From: Azoarcus indigens
Lineage (GTDB): Bacteria; Pseudomonadota; Gammaproteobacteria; Burkholderiales; Rhodocyclaceae
NCBI RefSeq assembly: GCF_004361735.1
Contig: NZ_SNVV01000019.1
Span: forward strand, 39,677-103,676
DNA length: 64,000 nucleotides
Direction: 5' to 3'
Each line of letters starts with the position of its first letter. Positions within the stretch are counted from its first letter, which is position 1. A program made the translations under genes and the position numbers. The notes below the pieces were generated by a model. That model ran no database searches and had not been told where the DNA came from. It worked only from the letters and a program-made list of their open reading frames with translations. This document shows positions 32,919-42,311 of the stretch, in pieces.

Positions 32919-33325
32919 ACGAACGGGCCTGCAAGCTGGCCGGTGACGCGGACGATGGCGTGGCGTTCGCGCGGCGTATCGCCGCGCATCTCACCGTTGC
33001 CGCCCATGAAGTCGATGACGACACGCTGGCCCGCTTGCGGGCTGCCCGCCAGCGCGCGCTGGCGGCGCATCAACCGAAGCGTGGCCTGTTGGTCCGTATT
33101 GCCGGCTGGGCGAGGGCTGGTGTGTCGCCAGCGGCAGTGCTGCGTCAAGCCGGTGCGGTGGCTGCCGTATTGGTGGTGGTGGCGGTCGGCGACATGTGGG
33201 CCACCTCCGTCCGTCTGGCTGAGCTGGAAGAGATCGACGCCGCCTTGCTGGTGGATGAGCTTCCCATCGATGCATATCTGGATGAGGACTTCGGGGCATG
33301 GCTGCGCCACGCTACGCAGTCCTGA
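32915..33325 (+). CDS. DUF3619-like single-span membrane protein
   Basis: A 136-residue protein with a cytoplasmic-looking N-terminal half rich in charged helices (AFARRIAAHLTVAAHEVDDDTLARLRAARQ), one membrane segment at about 76-95, and a strongly acidic periplasmic tail (EEIDAALLVDELPIDAYLDEDF). It is translationally coupled to the sigma factor (ATGA). This layout, a small membrane protein right behind a sigma factor, suggests a role in holding the sigma factor at the membrane, but no known anti-sigma domain is visible. DUF3619 is assigned from memory of this gene order. Confidence 0.8.
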   Translation: MNERACKLAGDADDGVAFARRIAAHLTVAAHEVDDDTLARLRAARQRALAAHQPKRGLLVRIAGWARAGVSPAAVLRQAGAVAAVLVVVAVGDMWATSVRLAELEEIDAALLVDELPIDAYLDEDFGAWLRHATQS

Positions 33326-33756
33326 TCCTCGCTTTGGTCGCCGCCCAGGCTGTTTCCGCCGCTCCGGTCCTGGCGCCCAGCTGGCGTGAACTTGGCCAGC
33401 ACCAGAAGGAGATCCTCTCTCCGCTGGCGGACGAATGGGGCGAATTGTCGGCCGCCAGCCGGCGCAAGTGGGTGGGGATCGCCGACCGGTATGACAAGCT
33501 CTCCACCGACGAGCAGGCCCGCATGCAGGCCCGCATGCGCGACTGGGCCCGCTTGCAGCCAGCCGAGCGGCAGAAGGCGCGCGAGGGTTACCTCCGCCTG
33601 CGCGACATTCCCGCCGAGGTGCGCGGTAATCTCAATGCCGAGTGGGAACGCTTCCAGAGCCTGCCGCCGGAAAGCCGGCGCGATGTGGTGAATGCCGCCC
33701 AGATGCGCCGCCCCGGCGCAGCCATCTCCGAAAACGACAAGCAATCCAATCAATGA
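33298..33756 (+). CDS. DUF3106-like exported protein
   Basis: A 152-residue protein with a signal peptide ending near residue 21 (AVSAA). The mature part repeats W-containing helical units around the pattern LSPLADEWGELSAASRRKWVGIADRYDKLSTDEQARMQARMRDWARLQPAERQKARE, typical of DUF3106; similar repeats are seen in metal- or stress-sensing periplasmic proteins. It overlaps the previous gene by 28 bases and the next by 4, so all four genes of this operon are interlocked. Function unknown. Confidence 0.82.
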   Translation: MAAPRYAVLILALVAAQAVSAAPVLAPSWRELGQHQKEILSPLADEWGELSAASRRKWVGIADRYDKLSTDEQARMQARMRDWARLQPAERQKAREGYLRLRDIPAEVRGNLNAEWERFQSLPPESRRDVVNAAQMRRPGAAISENDKQSNQ

Positions 33757-34265
33757 ACGTACGTGCGAAACGCCGCGCTTCCGCGGTCGGCGCGGAGGCG
33801 CCCGCCGGTCCTGCTGCGCCCTCGGCGCGCACCCTGGTGGAACTGGCGGGCTTCCGGCGCCGGCTGGCGAGCCTGCTCTATGAATCCTTGCTGCTGCTGG
33901 GCGTGCTGGCGCTGACCTTCATGGTGCCCTACCTGATACTCGGACTTGCCTTCCAGGTGGCGCCGCCGGGCTGGCTGGCCTGGGTGCATGTGTTCCTGGT
34001 GCTGGGTGCCTATTTCGTCTGGTACTGGCGCCGTGGTGGGCAGACGCTGGCGATGCAGACCTGGCGGTTGAAGCTGGTGGCCGCCAAGGATGGCCGCAGC
34101 CTCGGGTTGGGCCGCTGCTGGTTGCGCTACGCGCTGGCCTGGCCTTCCGTGCTCGGCTTCGGCATCGGCCTGCTGTGGGCGCTGGTCGACCGTGATCGCC
34201 AGTTCCTGCATGACCGCCTGATCGGCAGCCGCGTCGTGCTGCTGCCGGTGATGCCGCGCAAGTAA
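33753..34265 (+). CDS. RDD-family membrane protein
   Basis: A 170-residue membrane protein with about three helices (LLYESLLLLGVLALTFMVPYLILGLAF; WVHVFLVLGAYFVWYW; ALAWPSVLGFGIGLLWALV) and the RDD-type arginine/aspartate signature: FRRRLASLLYE-like start, GQTLAMQTWRLKLV, and DRDRQFLHDRLIGSRVV at the end. It closes the sigma-DUF3619-DUF3106-RDD operon. Its start overlaps the DUF3106 stop. RDD proteins have been linked to ion or small-molecule transport; here no substrate can be named. Confidence 0.86.
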   Translation: MNVRAKRRASAVGAEAPAGPAAPSARTLVELAGFRRRLASLLYESLLLLGVLALTFMVPYLILGLAFQVAPPGWLAWVHVFLVLGAYFVWYWRRGGQTLAMQTWRLKLVAAKDGRSLGLGRCWLRYALAWPSVLGFGIGLLWALVDRDRQFLHDRLIGSRVVLLPVMPRK

Positions 34266-34301
34266 TCCCGCGTAATCCGCGCAAGCCTGCCGGCGTGCGG
34301 C

Positions 34302-34342
34302 TTGATCCGCATCATGACGGCGCAACACCCGCTCCGTATGCT
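34302..34342 (+). promoter_or_regulatory. FNR/Anr-like box and -10 element upstream of the P-type ATPase
   Basis: TTGAT-CCGC-ATCAT (34302-34315) matches the FNR/Anr consensus TTGAT-N4-ATCAA at 9 of 10 fixed bases. TATGCT (34337-34342) lies about 31 bases from the box centre, where a class II FNR-activated promoter would have its -10. The predicted start of transcription is near 34349, some 84 bases before the coding start. This predicts activation at low oxygen. Confidence 0.6.
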
Positions 34343-34432
34343 AGGGCAATGGGGCGGGGTGTCGGCGAGGAACTTCACTCCCGGCCTCCTGCTCGCATTC
34401 CCTGTTCCCTCATGCGGAAGAGAGGAGAGGTC

Positions 34433-37171
34433 ATGGACGTCCATCGTCCCGAAGAAGCCGTGGCGGAGATGCCGCCGCATGCGTGTTCCAGCGAGCAGGT
34501 TCTGGCCCGCCTCGCGGTCGAGCCGCGCCAGGGCCTGAGCGCCGAGGAGGCTGCCGCGCGACTGGCGCGGCACGGTCCGAACGCGCTGCCGGCGCCCAAG
34601 CGCAGCAGCGCGCTCAAGCGTTTCCTGCTGCAGTTCCACAACGTTCTCATCTACGTATTGCTGGCCGCCGGCGGTGTCACTGCGCTCACCGGCCACTGGG
34701 TGGATGCCGGCGTAATCCTGGGCGTGGTGGTGATCAACGCCATCATTGGCTACATCCAGGAGGGCAAGGCCGAGCAGGCGCTGGACGCGATCCGCGACAT
34801 GTTGTCGCCGCACGCAGCGGTGCGGCGCGACGGCCATAGGCGGGAGATCGAGGCGAGCGAGCTGGTGCCGGGCGACATCGTCTTCCTTGCCTCCGGGGAC
34901 CGCGTACCGGCCGACCTGCGGCTGGTGGAGGCGCGCAATTTCCGCGTGGATGAATCTGCCCTCACCGGAGAATCTTTGGCGGTGGAGAAGGGCTTAGCGC
35001 CGGTGGGAGCGCAGGCCGCGCTGGGCGACCGTAGCTCCATGGCCTACTCGGGCACGCTGGTGGTGAGCGGCCAGGCCAGTGCGGTGGTGGTGGCGACCGG
35101 CGCTGCCACCGAAATCGGCCGCATCGGTGCCTTGCTGGATTCGGTGGAAGCGCTGAGTACGCCGCTGCTGCGTCAGCTGGCCGCCTTCGGCCGGATGCTG
35201 ACCTGGATCATCCTGGTGGTTGCTGCCGCCGCACTGGGCTTCGGCGTGCTGGCGCGCGGCTATGCGCTGGACGAGATGTTCCTCGCCGCGGTCGGCCTTG
35301 CGGTGGCGGCGATTCCCGAGGGGTTGCCGGCCATCGTCACCATCACGCTGGCCATCGGCGTGCAGCGCATGGCGTGCCGGCACGCCATCGTGCGCCGCCT
35401 GCCCGCGGTGGAGGCGCTGGGCGCGGTGACGGTGATCTGCTCCGACAAGACCGGCACGCTGACCCGCAATGAGATGGCGGTGCGCCGCCTGTTGACCGGC
35501 GCCGGCCTCATCGAAGTCTCCGGCCCCGGCTACGCGCCCCAGGGCGGTTTCTCCCGCCAGGGCGATGACCTCGACGCCGACGGCCTGCCGCTGCTACGCG
35601 ACATCGCCTGCGCCGCCCTGCTGTGCAACGACGCCTCGGTGCGGCAGGACGGCGCGGACTGGGTGCTGCTCGGCGATCCCACCGAAGGCGCGTTGCTCGG
35701 GCTGGCGGGCAAGGCCGGGTTGGAGTTCGCGCTGGAGCGGGAGCGGCTGCCGCGGGTGGACGTCATTCCTTTCGAATCCGAGCACCGCTTCATGGCCACG
35801 TTGCACCGTAGCCACCAGGGGCCGCTGCGCATCTACCTGAAGGGGGCGCCGGAGCGGGTGTTGGCGCTGTGCGACGGCTTGCGCGGCGAGGGTGGCGAAG
35901 CGCAGCCCCTGGAGAGCGACGCCCTGCGCGCCGGCATGGACGGGATGGCCGCCGAGGGCATGCGCTTGCTGGCCATCGCCGAGCGCACCGAGCCGGCGGG
36001 CGGGGACGGGCTGGACTTCGCCGGCGTGGAGGCGGGCGGCTTCACGCTGCTGGCGGTCTGCGGCTTGTCCGACCCGCCGCGGGAAGAGGCGGTGAAAGCG
36101 GTCGCCCGCTGCCTGGATGCCGGCATACGGGTGAAAATGATCACCGGCGACCATGCCGCCACCGCCTGCGCCATCGGCCGCCAACTCGGTCTGGGGCACG
36201 AGGTGAAGGCGCTCACCGGCGAGCAGATCGAAGCGCTGGACGACACCGCGCTGGCCGTCGCGGTGCAGGACACGGACATCTTCGCCCGCGCCAGCCCGGA
36301 GCACAAACTGCGGCTGGTGCAGGCCCTGCAGTCGCGCGGCGAGGTGGTGGCGATGACCGGCGACGGGGTGAACGATGCTCCTGCGCTCAAACGCGCCGAC
36401 GTCGGTGTCGCCATGGGGCGCAAGGGCACCGAGGCGGCCAAGGAGGCGGCGGAGATGGTGCTGGCGGATGACAACTTCGCCTCGGTGGCGGCGGCGGTGG
36501 AGGAAGGTCGCACCGTCTACGACAACCTGCGCAAGGCCATCGCCTACATCCTGCCGACCAACCTCGGCCAGGCCGCGATGGTGTTCTTCGCCGTGCTGTT
36601 CGGCATGATCATGCCCATCACCCCGGTACAGATCCTGTGGGTGAACATGATCACCGCCGTTACCTTGGCACTGGCACTGGCCTTCGAGCCGCCGGAGGAC
36701 GACATCATGCGGCGGCCGCCGCGCAGCCCGGGCGAGCCGTTGCTGGACCGCTTCATCGGCTGGCGCATCCTGTTCGTCGGCGGCTTGCTGGTGGCCGGCA
36801 GCATGGCGATCTTCGCCTGGGAGCTGCGGCTGGGCGCATCGGTGGAGCTGGCGCGCACGGCGGCGGTCAATACGCTGTTTGCCGGCGAGCTGTTCTACCT
36901 CTTCAACATGCGCAGCTTCACCGCCCCGGTGCTCAACCGCGAAGGGCTGCTGGGCAACCGCTACGTGCTGCTGGCTGCCGGGGTGTTGGTGCTGTGCCAG
37001 CTGCTGTTCACCTATCTGCCGGCGATGCAGTCGCTGTTCGGCAGCGCGGCGCTGGCCATGGACTCCTGGTGGCGCATCCTGGCCTTCGGCCTTGGCGTGC
37101 TGCTCATCGTCGAGCTGGAAAAGGCGCTGTTGCGCCACGTCTTGAAAGCCAGGCCGCAGGCCAGGGTGTGA
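34433..37171 (+). CDS. Cation-transporting P-type ATPase (P2A-like)
   Basis: A 912-residue P-type ATPase. The N-terminal cation-ATPase domain is followed by TGES near 178-181, the membrane motif [12 protein letters not shown], the phosphorylated Asp338 in CSDKTGTLT, nucleotide-binding KGAPERVL, and TGDGVNDAP near 642. It resembles Ca2+-ATPases of the SERCA/PMR1 group, but in helix M6 the sequence is [20 protein letters not shown]: the aspartate that helps bind calcium in SERCA is replaced by alanine, so the ion is uncertain. A good AGGAGAGG site fixes the ATG at 34433, rather than the longer in-frame start at 34295. An FNR-like promoter lies upstream. Confidence 0.92.
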   Translation: MDVHRPEEAVAEMPPHACSSEQVLARLAVEPRQGLSAEEAAARLARHGPNALPAPKRSSALKRFLLQFHNVLIYVLLAAGGVTALTGHWVDAGVILGVVVINAIIGYIQEGKAEQALDAIRDMLSPHAAVRRDGHRREIEASELVPGDIVFLASGDRVPADLRLVEARNFRVDESALTGESLAVEKGLAPVGAQAALGDRSSMAYSGTLVVSGQASAVVVATGAATEIGRIGALLDSVEALSTPLLRQLAAFGRMLTWIILVVAAAALGFGVLARGYALDEMFLAAVGLAVAAIPEGLPAIVTITLAIGVQRMACRHAIVRRLPAVEALGAVTVICSDKTGTLTRNEMAVRRLLTGAGLIEVSGPGYAPQGGFSRQGDDLDADGLPLLRDIACAALLCNDASVRQDGADWVLLGDPTEGALLGLAGKAGLEFALERERLPRVDVIPFESEHRFMATLHRSHQGPLRIYLKGAPERVLALCDGLRGEGGEAQPLESDALRAGMDGMAAEGMRLLAIAERTEPAGGDGLDFAGVEAGGFTLLAVCGLSDPPREEAVKAVARCLDAGIRVKMITGDHAATACAIGRQLGLGHEVKALTGEQIEALDDTALAVAVQDTDIFARASPEHKLRLVQALQSRGEVVAMTGDGVNDAPALKRADVGVAMGRKGTEAAKEAAEMVLADDNFASVAAAVEEGRTVYDNLRKAIAYILPTNLGQAAMVFFAVLFGMIMPITPVQILWVNMITAVTLALALAFEPPEDDIMRRPPRSPGEPLLDRFIGWRILFVGGLLVAGSMAIFAWELRLGASVELARTAAVNTLFAGELFYLFNMRSFTAPVLNREGLLGNRYVLLAAGVLVLCQLLFTYLPAMQSLFGSAALAMDSWWRILAFGLGVLLIVELEKALLRHVLKARPQARV

Positions 37172-37269
37172 GGAAAGCGGGCGGGCTGTTTGGGCGGCCT
37201 TGCCCCGCCGCCTTAAACTGAGTGCTGTCCCCAAGCCGAAACGGGGCCCGAGATGCCCTTGGAGCCAGA

Positions 37270-39960
37270 ATGAAAACCGAACACGCCCCCACCATCCACC
37301 GTGCCGACTACCGCCCGCTGCCCTGGACGGTGGAGCGCATCGACCTGCATTTCAATCTCGACCCGACCGCCACCGTGGTCACCAGCCGGCTGAACTGTGT
37401 GCGCAATCCGGAAGTGGAGGCCGGCCCGCTGCGGCTGTGGGGAGACACCCTGGAGTGCCTGTTGCTGACGGTGGACGGCGCCGAGCCGGCTGCCGCCGCG
37501 CTGCGCGAGCTGGAAGATGGCCTGGAGGTGGATCTGGCTGGAGAGCGCGCGGTGGTGGAGATCCACACCCGCATCGACCCGCAGGCCAACACCACGCTGT
37601 CCGGTCTCTACCTCTCCAACGGCGGCTTCTTCACCCAGTGCGAAGCGGAGGGCTTTCGCCGCATCACCTATTTCCCCGACCGCCCGGACGTGATGGCGCG
37701 CTACACCGTCACCCTGGAGGCGGACCGCGAGCGCTGCCCGGTGCTGCTGTCCAACGGCAACCTGCTGGAGCAGGGCGAGCTGCCTGGCGGCCGCCATTAC
37801 GCGCGCTGGGAAGATCCTTTCCCCAAGCCGTCCTACCTGTTCGCGCTGGTCGCAGCCAGGCTGGTGGTGCTGGAGCGCAAGGCGCAGACCGCCTCCGGGC
37901 GCGAGGTGTTGCTGCAGGTCTGGGTGGAGGAGGGTAATCTGGACCGCGCCGGCCATGCGATGGATTCGCTGATCCACTCCATGCGCTGGGATGAGCGCAC
38001 CTTCGGCCTGGAGCTGGACCTGGACCGCTTCATGATCGTCGCCGTGGCCGACTTCAACATGGGCGCGATGGAGAACAAGGGCCTCAACATCTTCAACACC
38101 AAGTACGTGCTGGCCAAGCCGGACACCGCCACGGACGTCGATTACGAGCACATCGAGAGCGTGGTCGCGCACGAGTACTTTCACAACTGGACCGGCAACC
38201 GCGTCACCTGCCGCGACTGGTTCCAGCTCACGCTGAAGGAAGGCCTCACCGTGTTCCGCGACCAGCAGTTCTCCGCCGACATGCTGGCGGAAGCGGCGGG
38301 CGAGGAGGACGCCGCCTCGGCGCGGGCGGTCAAGCGCATCGACGACGTGCGCGTGTTGCGCGCCGCCCAGTTCCCGGAGGACGCCGGCCCGATGGCCCAC
38401 CCCATCCGCCCGGACAGTTACCAGGAGATCAACAACTTCTACACCGCCACGGTGTACGAGAAGGGCGCCGAAGTCATCCGCATGCTGCACACCCTGCTGG
38501 GCACCGAGGGTTTCCGCAACGGCATGGACCTCTACTTCAGCTACCACGACGGCAAGGCGGTGACCTGCGACGATTTCGTGGATGCCATGGCCGAAGCCAA
38601 TGGCCGCGATCTCGACCAGTTCATGCGCTGGTACGCCCAGGCCGGCACCCCGCGCCTCGGCGCCCGCGGCGAATGGAATGCCGCCGACGGCAGCTACACG
38701 CTCAGGCTGACCCAGCACACGCCGCCGACGCCGGGCCAGGCGGAGAAGCTGCCGCTGGTGATCCCGGTCGCCGTCGGCCTGATCGCGCCGGACGGCAGCG
38801 ATCTGCCGCTGCAGCTTGAAGGCGAGAGCCAGCCGGGCGCGAGCACCCGCGTGCTGGAGCTCAAGACTGCCGAGCAGCGCTTCCGCTTCGTCGGCCTGAG
38901 CGCCGAGCCGGTGCCCTCGCTACTGCGTGGCTTCTCCGCGCCGGTGCTGCTGGAACTGGAAGAGGATGACGAGCGCCTCGCCTTCCGCATGGCCAAGGAC
39001 AGCGATCCCTGCAACCGCTGGGACGCCGCCCAGCGCTACGCCGAACGGGTGATCTTGGCGCTGGCGGCCGACCTCGGCCAGGGCCGCGCCGCTGCCGTGC
39101 CGGAAGCCTTCATTCGCGCCTTCCGCAGCCTGGCCACTGATGAAGCGCTGGACCCGGCCTTCCGCGCCCAGGCCGCGGCGCTGCCGGCCGAAGGCTATCT
39201 GCTGGAGCGCATGAGCCCGGCCGATCCCGCTGCGCTGCGGGCGGCGCTGCGCCTGCTCTATGCCACCTTGGGCGAACGCCTGGCGGCGGACTGGCTGGCG
39301 CTGTGCGAGCGTCTGCCGGTGGCGGGCGAATACCGCTATCACCCGGCGGATGCCGGCCGCCGCGCGCTCCTCAACCTGGCGTTGCGCTACCTTGCCGCTG
39401 CTGGCAACGAGGCCGGCCTGGCGCTGGCGCGGCAGCGCTTCGGCGCCGCCGGCAACATGACGGACCGCTTTGGCGCCCTGGCGGCGCTGGTGCAGAGCGC
39501 CAGCCCCGCCCGCGAAGATGCGCTGGCGGCTTTCCACGCCCGCTACAAGGACGATGCCTTGGTGCTGGACAAGTGGTTCTCGCTGCAGGCCGGCGCCTGG
39601 CGCTGGCAGGACGACGCGCCGGGCACGCTGCTGCGGGTCAAGGCCCTGCTGGACGATGCGGCTTTCAGCCTCTCCAACCCCAACAAGGTCTATTCCCTGC
39701 TCGGCACCTTCTTCCGCGCCAATCCGGCAGAATTCCATGCCGCCGATGGCAGTGGACACGTTTTCTGGGCGGACATGGTGATCGCGCTGGATGCGCGCAA
39801 TCCGCAGGTTGCCGCCCGCATGGCCCGCGCGCTGGAGAACTGGCGGCGCTACACGCCGGCGCTGCAGGCCAGCATCCGGCCGCAGCTGGAGCGTGTGCTG
39901 GCGACCAAGGGGCTGTCCCCCGACGTCAGCGAGGTGATAGGCAAGGCCTTGCAGGACTGA
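37270..39960 (+). CDS. pepN: Aminopeptidase N
   Basis: M1 zinc aminopeptidase of 896 residues, a main peptide-degrading enzyme of the cytoplasm. The exopeptidase motif NMGAMENKGLNIF and the zinc site HEYFH (His301, His305) with Glu324 in TLKEGLTVFRDQQFS are intact, followed by the long helical C-terminal domain. GGAG lies just ahead of the ATG at 37270; the in-frame ATG at 37222 would add 16 residues unlike the family. It ends in a strong terminator five bases downstream and probably has its own promoter in the 98-base spacer after the ATPase gene. Confidence 0.97.
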   Translation: MKTEHAPTIHRADYRPLPWTVERIDLHFNLDPTATVVTSRLNCVRNPEVEAGPLRLWGDTLECLLLTVDGAEPAAAALRELEDGLEVDLAGERAVVEIHTRIDPQANTTLSGLYLSNGGFFTQCEAEGFRRITYFPDRPDVMARYTVTLEADRERCPVLLSNGNLLEQGELPGGRHYARWEDPFPKPSYLFALVAARLVVLERKAQTASGREVLLQVWVEEGNLDRAGHAMDSLIHSMRWDERTFGLELDLDRFMIVAVADFNMGAMENKGLNIFNTKYVLAKPDTATDVDYEHIESVVAHEYFHNWTGNRVTCRDWFQLTLKEGLTVFRDQQFSADMLAEAAGEEDAASARAVKRIDDVRVLRAAQFPEDAGPMAHPIRPDSYQEINNFYTATVYEKGAEVIRMLHTLLGTEGFRNGMDLYFSYHDGKAVTCDDFVDAMAEANGRDLDQFMRWYAQAGTPRLGARGEWNAADGSYTLRLTQHTPPTPGQAEKLPLVIPVAVGLIAPDGSDLPLQLEGESQPGASTRVLELKTAEQRFRFVGLSAEPVPSLLRGFSAPVLLELEEDDERLAFRMAKDSDPCNRWDAAQRYAERVILALAADLGQGRAAAVPEAFIRAFRSLATDEALDPAFRAQAAALPAEGYLLERMSPADPAALRAALRLLYATLGERLAADWLALCERLPVAGEYRYHPADAGRRALLNLALRYLAAAGNEAGLALARQRFGAAGNMTDRFGALAALVQSASPAREDALAAFHARYKDDALVLDKWFSLQAGAWRWQDDAPGTLLRVKALLDDAAFSLSNPNKVYSLLGTFFRANPAEFHAADGSGHVFWADMVIALDARNPQVAARMARALENWRRYTPALQASIRPQLERVLATKGLSPDVSEVIGKALQD

Positions 39961-39964
39961 CATG

Positions 39965-39996
39965 AAAAGGGCCTCCCGCAATGGGAGGCCCTTTTT
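39965..39996 (+). terminator. Intrinsic terminator of pepN
   Basis: 13-bp perfect stem AAAAGGGCCTCCC (39965-39977) with GGGAGGCCCTTTT, 5-base loop, ending in TTTTT. It lies immediately after the pepN stop. Because the stem starts with A's, it can also act on the minus strand for the CBS-domain gene that ends at 40048. Confidence 0.92.
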
Positions 39997-40047
39997 GATC
40001 GGCCCTGGCGCCCACGGCTGTAGGCGCAGGGCCAGGCGGCCAGCGGT

Positions 40048-40494
40048 TCAATGCGCGGCGATGTCGCCGGCGATGTAGCTGGAGAGCTGCCGTATGGTGT
40101 TCTCATGCTGGCTGACGATGCTTTTCACCACGTCGCCTATGGTGATGATGCCGGCGATCTGGCCGTCCTCCACCACCGGCAGGTGCCGGAAGCGGCGCTC
40201 CGTCATCAGCGCCATCACCTCGTCCACCGTCTCCGATGGCGTGATGGTGCGCACATTGGTGGTCATCAGGTCGCCCACCTTCACATCACGGGATACCAGG
40301 CCCTTCAGGACCACTTTGCGGGCGTAGTCCCGCTCGGTGAATATCCCCACCAGCTTGCCCTGGTCGGTGACCAGCACGCCGCCGATGTCGAACTTGGCCA
40401 TCAGCGCCAGGGCCTCGAACACCGACACCTCTGGCGTCACCGTGTGGATCGCGCTGCCTTTCTGTTCCAGTATCTGCTGTACCGTGGTCGTCAT
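40048..40494 (-). CDS. Two-CBS-domain protein
   Basis: A 148-residue protein made of little more than a pair of CBS domains: ILEQKGSAIHTVTPEVSVFEALALMAKFDIGGVLV, then KVGDLMTTNVRTITPSETVDEVMALMTERRFRHLPVV. CBS pairs bind adenine nucleotides and act as energy or redox sensors. The ATG at 40494 is behind GGAGG; a longer reading frame continues upstream but is antisense to the DUF455 gene. It is divergent from that gene, and the spacer carries a TGGGGG-AA-CCCCCA dyad at 40607-40620. Confidence 0.9.
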   Translation of the reverse strand: MTTTVQQILEQKGSAIHTVTPEVSVFEALALMAKFDIGGVLVTDQGKLVGIFTERDYARKVVLKGLVSRDVKVGDLMTTNVRTITPSETVDEVMALMTERRFRHLPVVEDGQIAGIITIGDVVKSIVSQHENTIRQLSSYIAGDIAAH

Positions 40495-40650
40495 GCCTGT
40501 CGTTCCTCCTGTGCGATGGCGGCGCCGTTGCCGTTCGAGTGGATCGCGGCGCCGGAACGTCTTCCTCCCTGGCTCAGCTTGGAACAGCAATCGGCAGGGC
40601 GCAAGGTGGGGGAACCCCCAGCGTCGGTGCACCCGGCTAAACTCTCTCCC

Positions 40651-41451
40651 ATGAAACAGTCGCTTCATGAAGCTGCCCTGGCCGCCCTGATGTGCGCCGA
40701 TCCGGCGGCGAAATGCACCGCCACCGCCTGCCTCGCCGCCGATTGGGAAAGCGGCGCGCTGATCTGCCTTCCCGGCGGCGATGATCCGGCCCCCGTCCTT
40801 GAGCCCGGCCGTCCGGCGCGGCCCGAACTCATCCCGCCGCAGCAGTTGCCGCAACGCAAGGTTGGCAGCCGCGAAGGGCATGCGGCTCTGTTGCACGCTA
40901 TCGCCCACATCGAATTCAACGCCATCAATCTCGCGCTGGACTGCGTGCACCGTTTCCGCAGCATGCCGGCCGGGTTCCACGCCGACTGGGTGCGCGTTGC
41001 CGCGGAGGAGGCGTATCACTTCGGCTTGGTGAAGGAACGGCTGGAGGCGCTTGGGCATGTCTACGGCGATTTTCCCGCGCACGACGGCCTCTGGGTGATG
41101 GCCTGCCGCACCGCCCATGATCTGCTGGCTCGCATGGCCCTGGTGCCCCGGGTGCTGGAAGCCCGCGGACTGGATGCGACGCCGCCCATCATGGAAAAAC
41201 TGCGCACGATAGGCGACAGAGCCAGCGTCGGCGTGCTTGAGATCATCCTGCGCGACGAGATAGGCCACGTCGCCATCGGTGACCGCTGGTTCCGCCTGCT
41301 GTGTGCGGCCCGTGGTCTGGAACCGGAGCGGACTTATCTGCAGTTGATCGAGGATTTCGAGGCGCCACGGCCGCATCCTCCATTGCATCGCGAGGCCCGG
41401 CTGGCTGCCGGCTTCAGTGAGGCCGAGCTTTACGCCCTGGTTCGCAAGTGA
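40651..41451 (+). CDS. DUF455 ferritin-like di-iron protein
   Basis: A 266-residue protein with the ferritin-like four-helix pattern of DUF455: HIEFNAINLALD (86-97), EEAYHFGLVKERL (119-131), and RDEIGHVAIGDRW (201-213). Glu88, Glu119/120, His123, Glu203 and His206 are candidate iron ligands. The reaction is unknown; the tRNA-modifying MiaE belongs to the same superfamily, so an oxygenase role is possible. It is monocistronic, divergent from the CBS gene and followed by a strong hairpin. Confidence 0.86.
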   Translation: MKQSLHEAALAALMCADPAAKCTATACLAADWESGALICLPGGDDPAPVLEPGRPARPELIPPQQLPQRKVGSREGHAALLHAIAHIEFNAINLALDCVHRFRSMPAGFHADWVRVAAEEAYHFGLVKERLEALGHVYGDFPAHDGLWVMACRTAHDLLARMALVPRVLEARGLDATPPIMEKLRTIGDRASVGVLEIILRDEIGHVAIGDRWFRLLCAARGLEPERTYLQLIEDFEAPRPHPPLHREARLAAGFSEAELYALVRK

Positions 41452-41493
41452 CGGGGCCGCAAGGATGGGCCGGAGAGCGCCGAGGGCAAAGAA

Positions 41494-41517
41494 AAAGCCC
41501 GGCGTGAGCCGGGCTTT
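41494..41517. terminator. Bidirectional terminator between DUF455 gene and cytochrome c4
   Basis: 10-bp perfect stem AAAGCCCGGC (41494-41503) with GCCGGGCTTT (41508-41517), loop GTGA. The minus-strand reading ends in a T run (TTTTTCTTTG) and the plus-strand one in TTTCGT, so it can end transcripts of both convergent genes. Confidence 0.88.
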
Positions 41518-41563
41518 CGTATGGCGGTAGGGGAAAGGGCTGGCCTTCCCGCCGCAGGGCCGC

Positions 41564-42190
41564 TTAGCGCAGGCCGGCCGCGTAGTCGGCGACGGCCTTG
41601 ATCTCGGCGTCGGTCAGCTTCAGCGCGATCATCTGCATCATGCGGCTCGGATCATTGGTCCGGACACCGTCGCGGAAACCCTTGAGCTGGGCTTCGGTGT
41701 ACTCGGCGAACTGGCCGGAGAGCTTCGGATACTGGGCAGGCAGGCCGCCACCGGCAGGGCCGTGGCAGGCCGCACAGGCGGGAACGCCCTTGGCCGCAAT
41801 ACCGGCGCGCCAGATCTTCTGACCGGCCTCGATGGTGGCGAGGCTCTTGGCCGGTTCCGGCTTCTGGGTCTGGCTCGAGAAGTAATGGGCCAGCGCCTTC
41901 ATGTCGCCGTCTTCCAAGGTGGCGGCCATTGCGCTCATGACCGCGTTGTCACGTACCGGCTTCTTGCCGTCATGCGCCTTGAACTCGCGCAACTGTTTGT
42001 ACAGGTATTCCGGGATCTGTCCTGCGAGCTTCGGATTGGCCGGGAGCTGGCTGTTGCCGTCTGCCGCATGGCATGCGGCACAGATCGTTTCGGCGATCTG
42101 TTTAGCCTTGTCCAGGTCGGGAGCTTGCTCCTGAGCCTGAAGACCGCCTGCGACCAGCAGCAGCGGAAGCAGCAGGGAACGCTTGATCAT
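41564..42190 (-). CDS. Cytochrome c4 (di-heme)
   Basis: Periplasmic or membrane-attached electron carrier to terminal oxidases or denitrification enzymes. The 208-residue protein has a signal peptide (about 1-20) and two similar c-type domains with CAACH at 37-41 and CAACH at 139-143; methionine ligands are likely near Met85 and in the [11 protein letters not shown] segment. It is monocistronic; the 121-base spacer to divergent engB is AT-rich (near 42225-42246), where both promoters probably lie, but I cannot fix their hexamers. Confidence 0.94.
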   Translation of the reverse strand: MIKRSLLLPLLLVAGGLQAQEQAPDLDKAKQIAETICAACHAADGNSQLPANPKLAGQIPEYLYKQLREFKAHDGKKPVRDNAVMSAMAATLEDGDMKALAHYFSSQTQKPEPAKSLATIEAGQKIWRAGIAAKGVPACAACHGPAGGGLPAQYPKLSGQFAEYTEAQLKGFRDGVRTNDPSRMMQMIALKLTDAEIKAVADYAAGLR

Positions 42191-42311
42191 AATGTCCTCG
42201 GAAAAGCCGTCAGTGGTTGTCTCAAACTTGGTATTCTATAACATCAACCTGGATTTGCGCGACGCCAGCAGGGTTTTTCCCGAGAGGCCGCGCTTCGCTG
42301 ATTCAAGCCCC

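Noticed and set aside
35594..37234. 546-codon minus-strand frame opposite the P-type ATPase
   Set aside because: Glutamine/histidine/glycine-rich shadow; the plus frame carries all P-type ATPase motifs.
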